In this document: positions 48,801 through 64,000 of the stretch, piece after piece
Layout of the letters: every line of letters begins with the position of its first letter
How positions within the stretch are numbered: position 1 is the stretch's first letter
Source of the DNA: Mesostigma viride
Taxonomy: Eukaryota; Streptophyta; Mesostigmatophyceae; Mesostigmatales; Mesostigmataceae
Direction of reading: 5' to 3'
Assembly: GCA_009746045.1 (NCBI GenBank)
Contig: RPFO01000026.1
Location: 4,430,208-4,494,207, forward strand
Length of the DNA stretch: 64,000 bases
Notes under the pieces: generated by a model
Database searches by the model: none
Seen by the model: the letters and a program-made list of their open reading frames with translations, nothing else
Told to the model about the DNA's origin: nothing
Position numbers and translations under genes: made by a program

Positions 48801-51800
48801 GCCATTCCAGGATTTGTCATTCAGATCATGGGAGGGACCATGGACCTCGGAATCACTTTGGGATTTGGGAGAAATCGCCCTGGTCTCTATTAAACCTGTA
48901 ATTGGATGGCATGCCCGTGTGCCTCCCCCCTTGTGCCCTGACCCCTCGTACCAGCCCTTGCACTCCCTTGTGCCCTGACCCTTTGCTCCCCCCTTTCCCG
49001 ATTATACCTGGACTTGCTGCCCCCCGGTTTGTGCCCTGACTCTCTGCTTCCCTTTTTGTGCCCTTTTGTGCTTCCCCATCTCCCCTAACTCTCTGTTCCC
49101 GCAATCATGCCCTGAATCTCTGCTGCCCTTCCTGTGCTGTTAATATTTGCTCCCCTGACCCATTGCCCCCCCTCCTTGCAGGCGCGAGGAGGAGGCGTAC
49201 CTGGAGCTCTCGGCCGCTAGCCGCGTTCGGTTGCTGCTGGCGTTGTGCCAGCTGCGTGTGGAGGTGAGCCACACTTGCGCGCCATGCCCACATGCTTCCG
49301 TACAGGTTCCCTTCCTCACCCCCCGCCTACCCCCCAACATAATTGCATGCCAACCGTAGCCCTCTCTCCCCCGCCTGTGTGTTCTTATCTACCGCCCTTC
49401 CCTCGTGATGGCCACCCCTTCCCTGTTCCCCTTCCCCCCCCCCCCCTCTCTCTCCATTTTCCGCCCATGTAGCAACCTCCCCCTTCCGATGCCCATTTTC
49501 TCTGCTTCCCTTCCCTTTTGTGTGCCCTCCATCCATGTCTGCCCGATTGGCCCGCCCACCAGTCGGACAGCTTCCGTGAGTGGATGGACTTCCAGATCGA
49601 GGATCGGCTGGCCAAGGGTGACCCCAACGGGTACAACGCGTTCAGCGGGGCATCTCTGGGCACCGATGCGGGCGGCAGCATTTACTGGTACGCCTTTACT
49701 ATGCCTGGTGGTCAGGGCCGCTGGGCACCAATGCAGGCGGCAGCATTCACTGCTACGCCTTGTATCAATTCATGAATAAGTCTCGCGCCTTCTGTAATAT
49801 GCCTGTCGGTCAGGGCTGATAGAGAATGGGACCCCTTGTGGCTTGGGGTTTGTGACTGCTACTTAGCTTCCATGCTGGGCGGCTTTGCAGGTGGGCGTTA
49901 GTCTAGCTTCGTATTGGCCTAGTTACCTAGTCACCTGCTGGCCTACTCACGTTACCGTGCCTGCGTGCGCACCAATATGCGTGAGCACTGGCGTTGCTAC
50001 CTTGTCACCGCCTGGCCTGCTTCCCTTACCCTGCCGACACCCGCCCCCTACACTTGCCTTGCGTGCACCCGTGCATGATGCTGGCGCAGGTACGAAGGGG
50101 ACGCCGTCTGCGGTTACCGGCTGTACAAGGAGACGCCGCCCAACCCGGTACGCCGCGCTCTACGGTGCTTAAGAATTGTGCTGATAGCTGTGCTATGAAA
50201 TGCGCTGTGGAGTTGGGATCCAGCCACCCGAGAAGTGGTTGCCTTGTATAGCCATAGAATGCCACCCGTTGCAGGAATTACGAATGGACAGCGAAGAACC
50301 CTACGCCGACTGATGTCGGGTGGGTATGATTGACAGTGCCCCTTGGTCACAGTACTGATGACTGTAACCCTTTGGTGCTTGCCTTGTGACGCGCTAGTGG
50401 TTTCCAAGCCTTGGTTGATGACTCTTCTACCAGCAGCTCTCATGTGCATGTCTGGCTACATCACCTGCATGTTGCTGCAGATGCAGCATGCCAACAGTGC
50501 ACGATGGTAGCCATACAACATGCTCACTTCCTGCTTGTGCAAACCCCACCCTACCGCCTCCACCCCCACGCCAACCTCCCGATTCACTCGTAATCCAATG
50601 TTGCCAGTCCCGTACCCGCAATGTGAGCTTTCTGAAGTCAAGACCATTTTGTTGCCAAAACAATAAAAAATATTCCCCTCATAGAGAAGCTATGACCCAA
50701 ATAAGCTGACTCAATAAAATAGGGGTTGTTATTGCCATTTCCAATGAACCCTTGCCGTGTCGTACCCGCGCTGGTTGCCTGCGCTGGCTCATCCACCCTC
50801 TTGTCTCATCGATTTGATGTGTTGTATTCGGTTGTCCCATTGACATGCATTTTTGTCATGTTATGTATCTTGTCTCATTGATTTGATGTGTTGGATTTGG
50901 TTGTCCCATTGACATGCATTTTTGTCATGTTATGTATCTTGTCTCATTTATTTGATGGGTTGGATTTGGTTGTCCCATCGACATGCATTTTTGTCATGTT
51001 ATGTATCTTGTCTCATTGATTTGATGTGTTGGATTTGGTTGTCCCATTGACATGCATTTTTGTCATGTTATGTATCTTGTCTCATTGATTTGATGTGTTG
51101 GATTTGGTTGTCCCATCGACATGCATTTTTGTCATGTTATGTATCTTGTCTCATTGATTTGATGTGTTGGATTTGGTTGTCCCATCGACATGCATTTTTG
51201 TCATGTTATGTATCTTGTCTCATTTATTTGATGGGTTGGATTTGGTTGTCCCATCGACATGCATTTTTGTCATGTTATGTATCTTGTCTCATTGATTTGA
51301 TGTGTTGGATTTGGTTGTCCCATTGACATGCATTTTTGTCATGTTATGTATCTTGTCTCATTGATTTGATGTGTTGGATTTGGTTGTCCCATCGACATGC
51401 ATTTTTGTCATGTTATGTATCTTGTCTCATTGATTTGATGTGTTGGATTTGGTTGTCCCATGGACATACATTTTTGTCCTGGTATTTATCTTGTCTCATT
51501 GATTTGATGTGTTGGATTTGGTTGTCCCATGGACATACATTTTTGTCCTGGTATTTATCTTGTCTCATTGATTTGATGGGTTGGATTTGGTTGTCCCATG
51601 AACATGCATTTTTGTCATGTTATGTATATTGTCTCATTGATTTGATGTGTTGGATTTGGTTGTCCCATCGACATGCATTTTTGTCATGTTATTTATCCTG
51701 TCTCCTGATATGGTATCCCGTCGCCCCCTGCAGCGGACGCTGCTGGCCAAGAACAAGAAGAGCATGGGCAAGCGCATGCCCTACCCCGACATTGGCAACT

Positions 51801-54800
51801 GGGACTGCCTGGCTACCAATCTGGAAGGGTTCAAGGAAGTCTCGGTACGTGTGCCGTGCGTGCGGTGGTGGCAGCCGTTGTGTAGGATGTGGCTTGTGTT
51901 GTCAGGCGTGGGTGCTGCCGTCATTATGACGCGGCATTTCTAGGCGAACATCGGCCCGCACATCTATGTCCGAACATCTATGCGGACATCATATGTCCGA
52001 ACATCTATTCGGACATCATATGTCCGAACATCTATTTCTCCTACTAGGTATAAGATTTACTCTAGGGCACCTACTAAAGGCTGCCTACTACAGGGTACCT
52101 ACAGTTCCAGAAGGAAGAATATGCTGAGTGTGTCAGAGAAAGTGGATGAGTGGGGGATTGTGCAGGCGGTGTGTAGATATCTGCATATAATCGATGTATG
52201 CAAGAAGAGGTTAGGGTGGGGACGTTGTACCCCTCTTTCGCTCGCTGCCCAAGACTGGGCTAATTTTCTGTAACGAGCGCATGTGCTGAACTGCTCCTGT
52301 TGCGTGCACAATTTTTTTCAGTCAGATTGTGCTTTTTTATCTCGTCTGGTTGGGTTAGTCCTTTCTGGTTGGGCACGACTGTGTTCTTTGTATGCCGAGT
52401 TTGGGCACTTACAGCGGGCCCCAACTTGGCGTATCTCTGGCTGCTCTGCCACGCCCCGGTTTCCTCGTTCCTGCAGTCCAAGTTTGGGGCCACCCGCAAC
52501 CGTGCGGAGCAACGGCTGGGCCAGGTGCTGGCGGAGGAGATTGTGCCGTACATCGAAGCCAAGGAGCTGGTGGGTGCCTGCAGGAATATTCGAATAGCGT
52601 GGATGGGAAGGGCAGGAAAAGGCTGCATGGTGTCATGCTCGACTAAATGATATAGTGTGATGCGGTTACTAGCATGTCATTATCAGTCATGTGACTTGGT
52701 AGGCATGTGCTGCATGCCCAGCAGCTTCTGGCTTTTGCGAGGCCATCAACATGCAAGGGAATGTGTCGCTGGCTCCATGTACACCACCGTCCTGCCCCTC
52801 CTGCCCCTCCTGCCCCTGCTGCCCCTCCATGAGGCCCCTCATGCCCCTGTGCCACGACATTTCAGAGTGGTTCTCCACCATTATGGTTCCCACCATTATG
52901 TGTGGGAGTAATAAATTACGCATCTTGGCCCTCCTGCCCCTGGTGCCCCCTGCGCCATCGTGCGATTGTTGCCCCCCAGTCGCGGGAGAAGGCGGAGAAG
53001 CGCCGCGAGCGCAAGATGATCCAGCTGGAGAACATGATTGGGATTGGCAGCGAGCGGTCGCGGCGCGAACGCAAGCCCGTCAACTACACCTTCGGTGCGT
53101 GGCCTGAGCACGGGGCTCATTTGCTCTGGGGTACTGGGCAAGCGCAATTTGTGGATCTGGGCAAACACAAGCTGCGGTTTGGGGCAAAAAGCGTGCTCGG
53201 TGGATGGGAAAACTGCACTTTTGATGGGTGGTTTGAGATGTTGCATGGGGAAGTGAAATTTTCGGTACGATACTGGATTCAAACACAGGACCCTTCGCAT
53301 GATTGCGGGACTACAGGGTTCTCCTGATCCAAAGGCATCCCAAGCAATGGCCCGCCAGTGAAAAAGCTGTTTACCGGAGAGCGGAGCGAGTGTGTGCGAA
53401 ATTCCCAAACATGAACCAGTGGAGCGAATTCAACTGCAAGCCCCATGGGGGCGAATGTGAGGACGAGTAATCACTGGGTGCATCACACGGTGGGTGCGTG
53501 GCCTGGGACACTCCCACCTTTAGAGGGTGGTCTGGGAAATTCGCGCCATTGGTGGGTGCTCCTCGCCACCATCCTCACGTCACCCTGGAGTTGCCACCTC
53601 GGCACCATGTGGACCTGCACTTGCTGTCCGCCAGTAATAAAATACATGCCTCCATTGCCAGTTTGATCAAAGGTACCCATCGCGAGCCCAGTTCCTGGCC
53701 TGAACGCCTACTGGTCAAATGGTCAAATGGCCTGATGATTGTAGTCTTCTACTCTGGTTGTGGCCATGGAGTTGTTGGTACTGACAATTGTTGTTATGTT
53801 GTGCTGGCGCACCTACCCACCCACCCCCACAGACAACTACGACGCGACCATCAAGGCGGCCATCAAGGAGACCAACCGCAAGGGGCGCACCGCAGAGCTG
53901 GCCGCACAGTAAGTACCAGGCGCTTTTATCTAGGAGCTGGCCGCACAGTAAGTACCAATCCCTTCTTATGTAGGGAGATGGCCGCACAAAAGTAGCTAGC
54001 ACTATTATATAGGAGCTGGCGGTACAGGAAGTAGCTAGCATTGGGGAAGGGGGTGATGGCTTCACACAGTGGCTATCGTGCGGGTGTGGGGGACAGTTAC
54101 ATCACATGGGCTGGCTGGGGGGTTGACGACATGGGGCGGCATAGGCTGGGTGCTGATGGCGGCTCGGTTTCTGTCCGCGGCTTGCGATTTCTTGTGCGCT
54201 GCCTGCAGTGGACATTGCTGTACCGATCATGCTTAGTGTGACCTTTGGCTGAGCGGGCAGGCGGGCGGGTGGCAACATTTTCCGAATCCAACCGAAGCTG
54301 CAGGGACAGGCGGTTGGGGGGGTGGATGGGCGAGCAGGCGGGCGGGTGGGTGGGTGGGTGGGTGGGTGGGTGGGTGGGTGGGTGGGTGGGTGGGTGGGTG
54401 GGTGGGTGGGTGGGTGGGTGGGTGGGTGGGTGGGTGGGTGGGTGGGTGGGTGGGTGGGTGGGTGGGTGGGTGGGTGGGTGGGTGGGTGGGTGGGTGGGTG
54501 GGTGGGTGGGCACAGGGGGGGTGAAGAGGTAGAAAACAGGGGTGAAAGGAAAAGGTAGTATCAGGGAATGCTTTACATGCTCATGTTATTTGAGCTTGCT
54601 AGCCTTCATGCCCATTCTCTCGTTTGTCCCGTGGCGCCACGACGTCTCGTGCTGCCGTGTCCTGACAACTCTGCAACCGTCAATCCAACAACTGCCTACC
54701 GAACACCTGTCTTGCAGCAGCCTACCTAACACCAACTCAACATCGACTTGTCATGTGCGCAAACTAATATTTATCAATGCCACGAGGCGGTATGGAATCT

Positions 54801-56251
54801 ATCATCGACAATACTACACGTCCGCAATGTTATACCTATGAGGTGTTATTGGATCTAACATCGACAATGGTAAACATGTCCACGTGTCCCTCTCCCTCTG
54901 CAGGCGCGCCGCCCATGCAGCCCAATTCGAGGTGGCCACGCCGCCGTCCGACTACACGCCGGGCCGGCCCGGTCGGCGCCCCGGTAGTGGCCGCTTCCCC
55001 TCGCAGCGGGGTCGTCCTCGAGAGTATGACGACTACGACGATGGCGGCGATGAAGACGATGACAACGGCAGGGATGAGAATTATGAGGAGGAGGACGAGG
55101 AGGAAGGGGGTGCCAGCTGGCAGCGCGGCGGCGGTGGCCACGCGGGTGGGTCCTCATCGCGTCCCCATCGGGCGGCCACTCGGCCCGTCGCGGAGCCTCC
55201 CTTGGGCACACGGCGCAGCGAGCGTGCTCGTGCGGTCAACCCGCGGTACACCGACCTGGAGGAGGATGACGATGATGTCGAGGCCGGCGGGGGTAGCGGG
55301 CGCGGGCATGCGGCGATGGAAGGGGATGCAGGCGGGGGGGACGAGGACAGTGGCGGTGGCGGCGGGCAGTGGATGAGCCACCGGGCAACCCGGCGGCGCA
55401 CGGGGCGCGTTGGCTGGGTCCCTGGTGAGGGTGAGGGCGGACGTGGCGGGGCGGGCCCTGGAAGGGACGTGAATGGTTACCATGGCCGGGGTGGTGCCAC
55501 GGCAAGGGATGAGCGAGGCTCCGGGGAGGATGAGGGTAGTCAAGAGGATGAGGATGAGGAGGATCGGTACGAGCAGTATGATGATGAGGAAGAGGAGGGG
55601 GGGGGAAGGGGGCCGGTCATGCGGGCGCCACGGGGTGATGGCGGTGGTGCCAGGGGCCCTGGGAGGGGTGCCGGGCGGCAGAGGATGGACTGGAGCAGAG
55701 AGGGCGAGGAGGAGGAAGGGAGGGAGGGCAGCCAGAGTGATGGGGGCCGGAGCGATGGCGGTGATGATGATGGGGATTATGAGGAGGATGAGGAGGACGG
55801 GAGGGGTGGCAGGGGTGGGTTTCGGCAAGGAGCGGTTCCGAGGCCCCCACCCAGGAGACCTGTCAGCTCCGACGAGGATAGGAGCAGGGGGTATGGGAAT
55901 GGCCGGCCAGGGAGCAGTGGCGGTAGCCAGGGCTATGGTGATGATGACGAGGAGGGCAGGGGAAATGATGGCGGCAGGGGAGGGGGGAGGCCAGGTGCGC
56001 ATGCGCGTGGCAAAGAGGTGGAGCGGTACAGTGGGAGCGAGGACGCACGCGAGGAGATGGATGATGACGATGAGGAGGATGGGCCAGAGGCGAGGGGAGA
56101 GCGGCCTGCCGGGGCGGGCAGGGGCGCCAGGGACCCGGACTACGATGACAGGGATGGGGACAGTCGTGGCGGGGGTTACAGTGACCGTGGCGGTGATGAG
56201 AGTGACCGTGGGGATGGTGAGAGTGACCGTGGCGAGGACAGCCGTGAATGA
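44718..56251 (+). CDS. DDT-WHIM chromatin-remodelling accessory protein (12 exons, 876 aa)
   Basis: Exons: 44718-45092, 45706-45822, 47692-47784, 48335-48372, 49182-49263, 49563-49687, 50090-50147, 51734-51844, 52477-52569, 52980-53094, 53833-53908, 54904-56251. All are GT...AG, phases agree, total 2,631 nt. An acidic/Pro-rich N-terminus leads into a DDT domain (LLRKMWELASVLNFFHVFRS...KLNIDF...DIHIKLLE). WHIM-like motifs follow: LLLALCQLRVE, then a DxGGxxYWYxGDxxxGYRLY motif, WDCLATNLEGF and KPVNYTFDNYD. This order matches plant DDT-related proteins of the Arabidopsis DDR4 type, which bind ISWI ATPases and help space nucleosomes. The last exon adds about 449 residues of Asp/Glu/Gly/Arg-rich disorder. 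It is divergently oriented to the D-box gene. Family call strong; the specific complex is inferred from plants. Confidence 0.88.
46041..46191 (+). repeat. Dispersed ~150-bp repeat, plus copy
   Basis: Matches the reverse complement of 37781-37927 over its length. The left 25 bases also occur alone at 8271 and 28297. Confidence 0.85.
47177..47275 (+). other. Exon-like fragment DKTRWKKIVKAHTPD...KRRRRFDE-stop
   Basis: After ATGCAG, an open stretch reads DKTRWKKIVKAHTPDPVGKP followed by PPPKRRRRFDE and a TAG stop. It looks like the C-terminus of a nuclear protein (Pro then basic NLS-like end). Its first 16 bases echo the start of DDT exon 3 (CAGGACAAGGCGCG). It could be an alternative terminal exon of the DDT gene, a retroposed fragment, or chance. 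The repeat module begins directly after its stop. Confidence 0.35.
47276..47400 (+). repeat. Dispersed repeat module (plus copy A)
   Basis: GTTAGGATTTTCTAGAT ... TTCCCATCCATCA ... GTGCTACATGACCTCCCCAC then GGAGGCATGTTATAATTTAT. It aligns with 62036-62185 throughout, and its right half aligns with the hairpin/A-T-tail module at 38462-38520, 56765-56845 and 60008-60080 in inverse orientation. Confidence 0.75.
47692..53908 (+). CDS. DDT-WHIM protein exons 3-11: WHIM region
   Basis: Nine short exons (38-125 nt). Exon 3 encodes GFQQDKARRLALDRGTWYKE; exon 5 encodes ASRVRLLLALCQLRVE (WHIM1-like); exon 6 encodes FREWMDFQIEDRLAKGDPNG and ends in GTDAGGSIYW; exon 7 encodes EGDAVCGYRLYKETPPNP; exon 8 encodes RMPYPDIGNWDCLATNLEGF; exon 9 encodes KFGATRNRAEQRLGQVLAEE; exon 10 is basic (KAEKRRERKMIQLENMIGIG then KPVNYTF); exon 11 encodes DNYDATIKAAIKETNRKGRT. 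The Tyr-Trp-Tyr and Arg-Leu-Tyr residues typical of this family are present. Confidence 0.88.
48694..48783. repeat. G-rich (GGGGTGGGG)-type tract
   Basis: About 90 bp almost entirely of G with scattered T, in DDT intron 4. It is a strong G-quadruplex candidate on the transcribed RNA. Confidence 0.92.
50790..51712. repeat. 69-bp satellite-like array, about 13 copies
   Basis: Units of GACATGCATTTTTGTCATGT followed by TATGTATCTTGTCTCATTGA and TTTGATGTGTTGGATTTGGT. Copies differ at a few sites. Because 69 is a multiple of three, the array stays open in one frame (a CYVSCLIDLMCWIWLSHRHA repeat), which is a by-product rather than a protein. It fills most of DDT intron 7, directly upstream of the exon 8 acceptor. 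Confidence 0.96.
51962..52035. repeat. ~25-bp repeat around ATGTCCGAACATCTAT
   Basis: Three to four copies of ATGTCCGAACATCTATKCGG with ACATCAT spacers at the start of DDT intron 8. Each unit includes the inverted pair ATGTCCG/CGGACAT. Confidence 0.85.
53268..53325 (-). repeat. tRNA-like (SINE-type) fragment, copy 2
   Basis: On the minus strand, CATGCGAAGGGTCCTGTG and TTTGAATCC correspond to the copy at 27120-27180. It lies in DDT intron 10. Confidence 0.4.
54343..54511. repeat. (GGGT)n tetranucleotide tract
   Basis: About 170 bp of pure GGGT following GGGC-rich sequence in DDT intron 11. It has the same motif as the array after UTP20 exon 24. Confidence 0.97.
54904..56251 (+). CDS. DDT-WHIM protein terminal exon: 449-residue acidic Gly/Arg-rich tail
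   Basis: Starts RAAHAAQFEVATPPSDYTPG after a CTCTGCAG acceptor and ends GDGESDRGEDSRE before a TGA stop. The composition is Asp/Glu blocks alternating with Gly/Arg patches and RGG-like dipeptides. A motif-like EPPLGTRRSERARAVNPRYT remains near its start. The tail is far longer and more repetitive than in plant relatives and is likely disordered. The exon is made of GGN/GAN codon repeats, so expansion by slippage is likely. Confidence 0.85.
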
Positions 56252-57266
56252 GAGTGCGCCCAAGTGGTTCTTTGCCCCCTGAGAGTGGGGATGGCTCAAC
56301 TCTTGGTAATTGTGGTACTTGACAAATGACAAGAGCTGTGCAGGATGGCCAGTAGCAGCATGTAGAATATGCATGCATGCTGCATGGGCCATGCGTTGTA
56401 TTACACTTTTTTGGGCACCGCTCCTCTCAAGCTTCAGCCCGACAAGGCCATATCGGCATATGCTCATTTCATTTCGCAGTTGGCATCGGTTCCTGCCCTG
56501 CATCCATGTGGCTGTCGCTCGGTTGTGGACCCTTCGCACATACAAACCTGCGCTGGATGTAAACTACATGTTTTTATAGCTCAAATTCACACCAGCATAT
56601 GCAGCGGTTTTTGCTGCTGGCACTTGGCTTCGCGCTGCTTGCTTTGTGGGCTTTTGATGCATTTTGATTGGCTTTGCAGCTTAGGTCAGCTAACAGTAAG
56701 GACTTGAAATAGGGCATGCACAGACATGATTGGCATGGCACATAAACCCTACCCTGGATGAATTAATTAATATTATAAAAACACGTTATATTAATCAATA
56801 ATTGATTAAACACGTGCTCCCGTCGGGGAGTCATGGAGCACCTGAGTGCTTATTTTGCCCATGGTGTGTCAGCACGTCCTTCATGACCTCGTTTTGTTGT
56901 ATGTGATGAGGTCCGATGCTACTCCGCAAATTAAAGTTGTGTCACTCGTGTCAATCTCGGTGTACATGCACATACTGGCGTGGATCATGGAAGACGCCTT
57001 GGTAAAGGGAGGAAGCTACAACATTTGGGAAGCTCTGATTTTCTCATTAGGACGGACATTTCATTTAATTTAACTTAATCATGATGAGACCTCTAGAGAG
57101 TCCTAGTCGTCCGGTGTCCGTCCGTCGGTTGCACGGCCGGCCGGCCGGGCCCGTCCGGTCGGTGTGTGTGAGCACCGGCATGCCGGCATCGGTACACTAA
57201 ATTCTACAGTACGATCGAGTTCTATTCCCTAACACGCTGGTAATAAAAGAAAAATCGTATGGGGAA
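56252..57266. other. Intergenic region after the DDT gene
   Basis: Contains a repeat-module copy at 56765-56845 (minus orientation: GGTGCTCCATGACTCCCCGA, hairpin, then TTAATCAATTATTGATTAAT tail) and a short GGCC/GTCC-rich stretch (57112-57170). A TGTAA at about 56558 could be the poly(A) signal if this is a green alga. No other gene was seen. Confidence 0.5.
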
Positions 57267-57925
57267 CAGGGGGGGTGTCCAAAAACAAGAAAATTTACAC
57301 GACGCTGGATTCGAGTAGATCTCGCGAAAACAAGCATGTTTGCCACTGGTCGCAACCCCAGGGGGTCTCTAGGTTAGAAGTTACAGAGCCTCAAAAACCG
57401 TTAACTTAAAGGGTAGGTAGGTAGGGTGCCAGGCCGATATGGGTTTTTTACAACAAAACACTTGGATTTCTGCTAGCTCCCTGTATGGTCGGAATTTTGA
57501 AACGGCTTGACGGACAAACTGATAGCACTTGGCGAGCTGAACCCAAATCTGCAGTCAAAATTTTGGCAGGTACCATAGAGGGGGGGGGTTGCCCGCAAGA
57601 TGGTGCTGCCCCTTGGCACGGAAGTATGCTGCCGTCTGCCACCACTACAAGGCTTCCGCTGTCCAGCGCCGTGCCGTGCCAGTATCGCGTCGCGCCGGCC
57701 AATGACCCATTTTAGAAATTTCCCATACACCAATATGCTCAAACGGTAGAGCTCGCGGAGCTGATCATTTTGCTCCCTAGGTCGACCGGTGACCCCTATA
57801 ACCCTTGGGACCTCAGTGTTTTGCTAGGTATAGCGCCTACGTGCTAGGTAGGTAGGGTCCAAGGGCCAACTTTTGGAAAATTTCAGCGTATGTGTCTGAT
57901 ATTTTTGTTTCGGACACCCCCCCTG
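57267..57925. mobile_element. Non-autonomous DNA transposon, 659 bp, perfect 14-bp TIRs, 7-bp target duplication
   Basis: The left end CAGGGGGGGTGTCC (57267-57280) is exactly complementary to the right end GGACACCCCCCCTG (57912-57925), and similarity extends imperfectly inward. The bases TGGGGAA flank both sides (57260-57266 and 57926-57932), a perfect 7-bp target-site duplication. No transposase is encoded. The CAGGG start is seen in several superfamilies (hAT usually makes 8 bp), so I leave the superfamily open. Confidence 0.88.
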
Positions 57926-57998
57926 TGGGGAACGCCTTTAATTAAGCCCTGAACGGATCGAACAGTTCTGTAGGTTACCGCGCTTTCCGACCTGTCCC

Positions 57999-58046
57999 GC
58001 CGGCAGCCGGCCGGGAGGCCGGCCGGGAAGCCGGCCGGGAAGCCGG
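57999..58046. repeat. CCGGCCGGGA-type short repeat
   Basis: Four copies of GCCGGCCGGGA(A/G) in the 540 bp between the transposon and the methylmalonyl-CoA mutase gene, the region that should hold its promoter. Confidence 0.85.
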
Positions 58047-58473
58047 TAGCCGCCGGTCGTTCCACGACCTGCCGCGTGGCCAGCATCGTGGTACCAGTGG
58101 TGACGTGGACTCCATCGCTCGTTCGTGCGTCCGCGCCAAGTGGGTGAATAAATCTTGCCGAGTACACCCTAGTCCAGTCACGGCGTGCACGCAAAATTGT
58201 GCTGGCTTTTAAGGGCTGGATTGGTGTTGTAGCGGACGAGGTTTCTAGGGCGTCTGCTTTTAATGGCGGATGGCGCGCATTAGTAGGCGACTTTGGGGTT
58301 TTCGCCGCTTTATACCTTTTTGCCGCTTCTTAAACGCGGGCGAGTTTTTTGTTGACAAAGGACTCGGCTGCGGCACTGCATGCGTGGTACGTGATAATTT
58401 GCCCGTCCACCAGCAGAATGTTCCCGAATTGCTTCAGTTTCATAGCACAAACTGCAAAGTTCAGCGCGAGAAC

Positions 58474-63252
<4,779 letters not shown>

Positions 63253-63284
63253 GTAGGTCAACCCACCCTTATTTTTCCTCCTCT

Positions 63285-64000
<716 letters not shown>

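Noticed and set aside
51336-51929. 197-residue hydrophobic repeat protein
   Set aside because: Satellite array in frame, continuing into exon 8 out of its true frame.
54097-54513. THPP-repeat protein on the minus strand
   Set aside because: GGGT tract; the same artefact appears at 25852-26361.
55154-56545. 463-residue minus-strand reading frame
   Set aside because: Antisense shadow of the acidic terminal DDT exon (GAN/GGN codons avoid stops on the complement).
57448-57742. Transposase in the 659-bp element
   Set aside because: Short frames without catalytic motif; the element is non-autonomous.
58270-58473. Longer MMUT N-terminus from the upstream in-frame ATG
   Set aside because: Possible, but the extension adds 68 residues without family similarity, while the ATG at 58474 gives a targeting peptide of normal length. 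Kept as an alternative only.

Overview
This is nuclear DNA of a eukaryote. It is gene-poor, intron-rich and full of microsatellites. Coding exons are GC-rich and bounded by canonical GT...AG splice sites, and introns are often several hundred bases to 2.9 kb long. Four points favour a green alga or related member of the plant lineage over a fungus or animal: a plant/algal-type telomere heptamer (TTTAGGG) occurs internally; a DDT-WHIM protein resembles plant DDR4-type ISWI partners; L1-like LINE remains are present; and methylmalonyl-CoA mutase, which land plants lack, is encoded. The lineage call is inference; the eukaryotic call is secure. No rRNA gene, intact tRNA gene, CRISPR array or bacterial-type operon was seen.

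Layout. (1) About 1-36,900, + strand: most of one very large gene, UTP20, the HEAT-repeat scaffold of the small-subunit (U3) processome. I reconstruct 32 exons whose phases agree throughout, giving 3,524 residues plus the stop; the N-terminus lies upstream of the window. Its introns hold most of the simple repeats, two telomere-like insertions, and a ~0.93-kb block with ~400-bp inverted arms. (2) About 36,900-41,100: intergenic DNA with decayed LINE fragments on the minus strand (ORF1-like and reverse-transcriptase-like) and a repeat-family copy. (3) 41,494-44,137, minus strand: a partly resolved gene for a small destruction-box protein, possibly securin/PATRONUS-like. (4) 44,718-56,251, + strand, divergent from it: a 12-exon, 876-residue DDT-WHIM chromatin protein with a very acidic, Gly-rich last exon. 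(5) 57,267-57,925: a short non-autonomous DNA transposon with perfect 14-bp ends and a 7-bp target duplication. (6) 58,474-63,252 and beyond, + strand: the first five exons of mitochondrial methylmalonyl-CoA mutase, running off the window into a long CT tract.

The genes do not form a pathway: ribosome biogenesis, probable cell-cycle control, chromatin remodelling and propionate/B12 metabolism. The one local arrangement is the 580-bp divergent intergenic region shared by genes 3 and 4.

The most unusual property of the window is a pattern I call exon-border echoes. In at least 20 introns across three genes, degenerate copies of the last ~15-40 bases of the upstream exon with its 5' splice site, or of the 3' splice site with the first ~15-40 bases of the downstream exon, recur one to six times inside the adjacent intron. 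Some have expanded into minisatellites made of splice-junction sequence.
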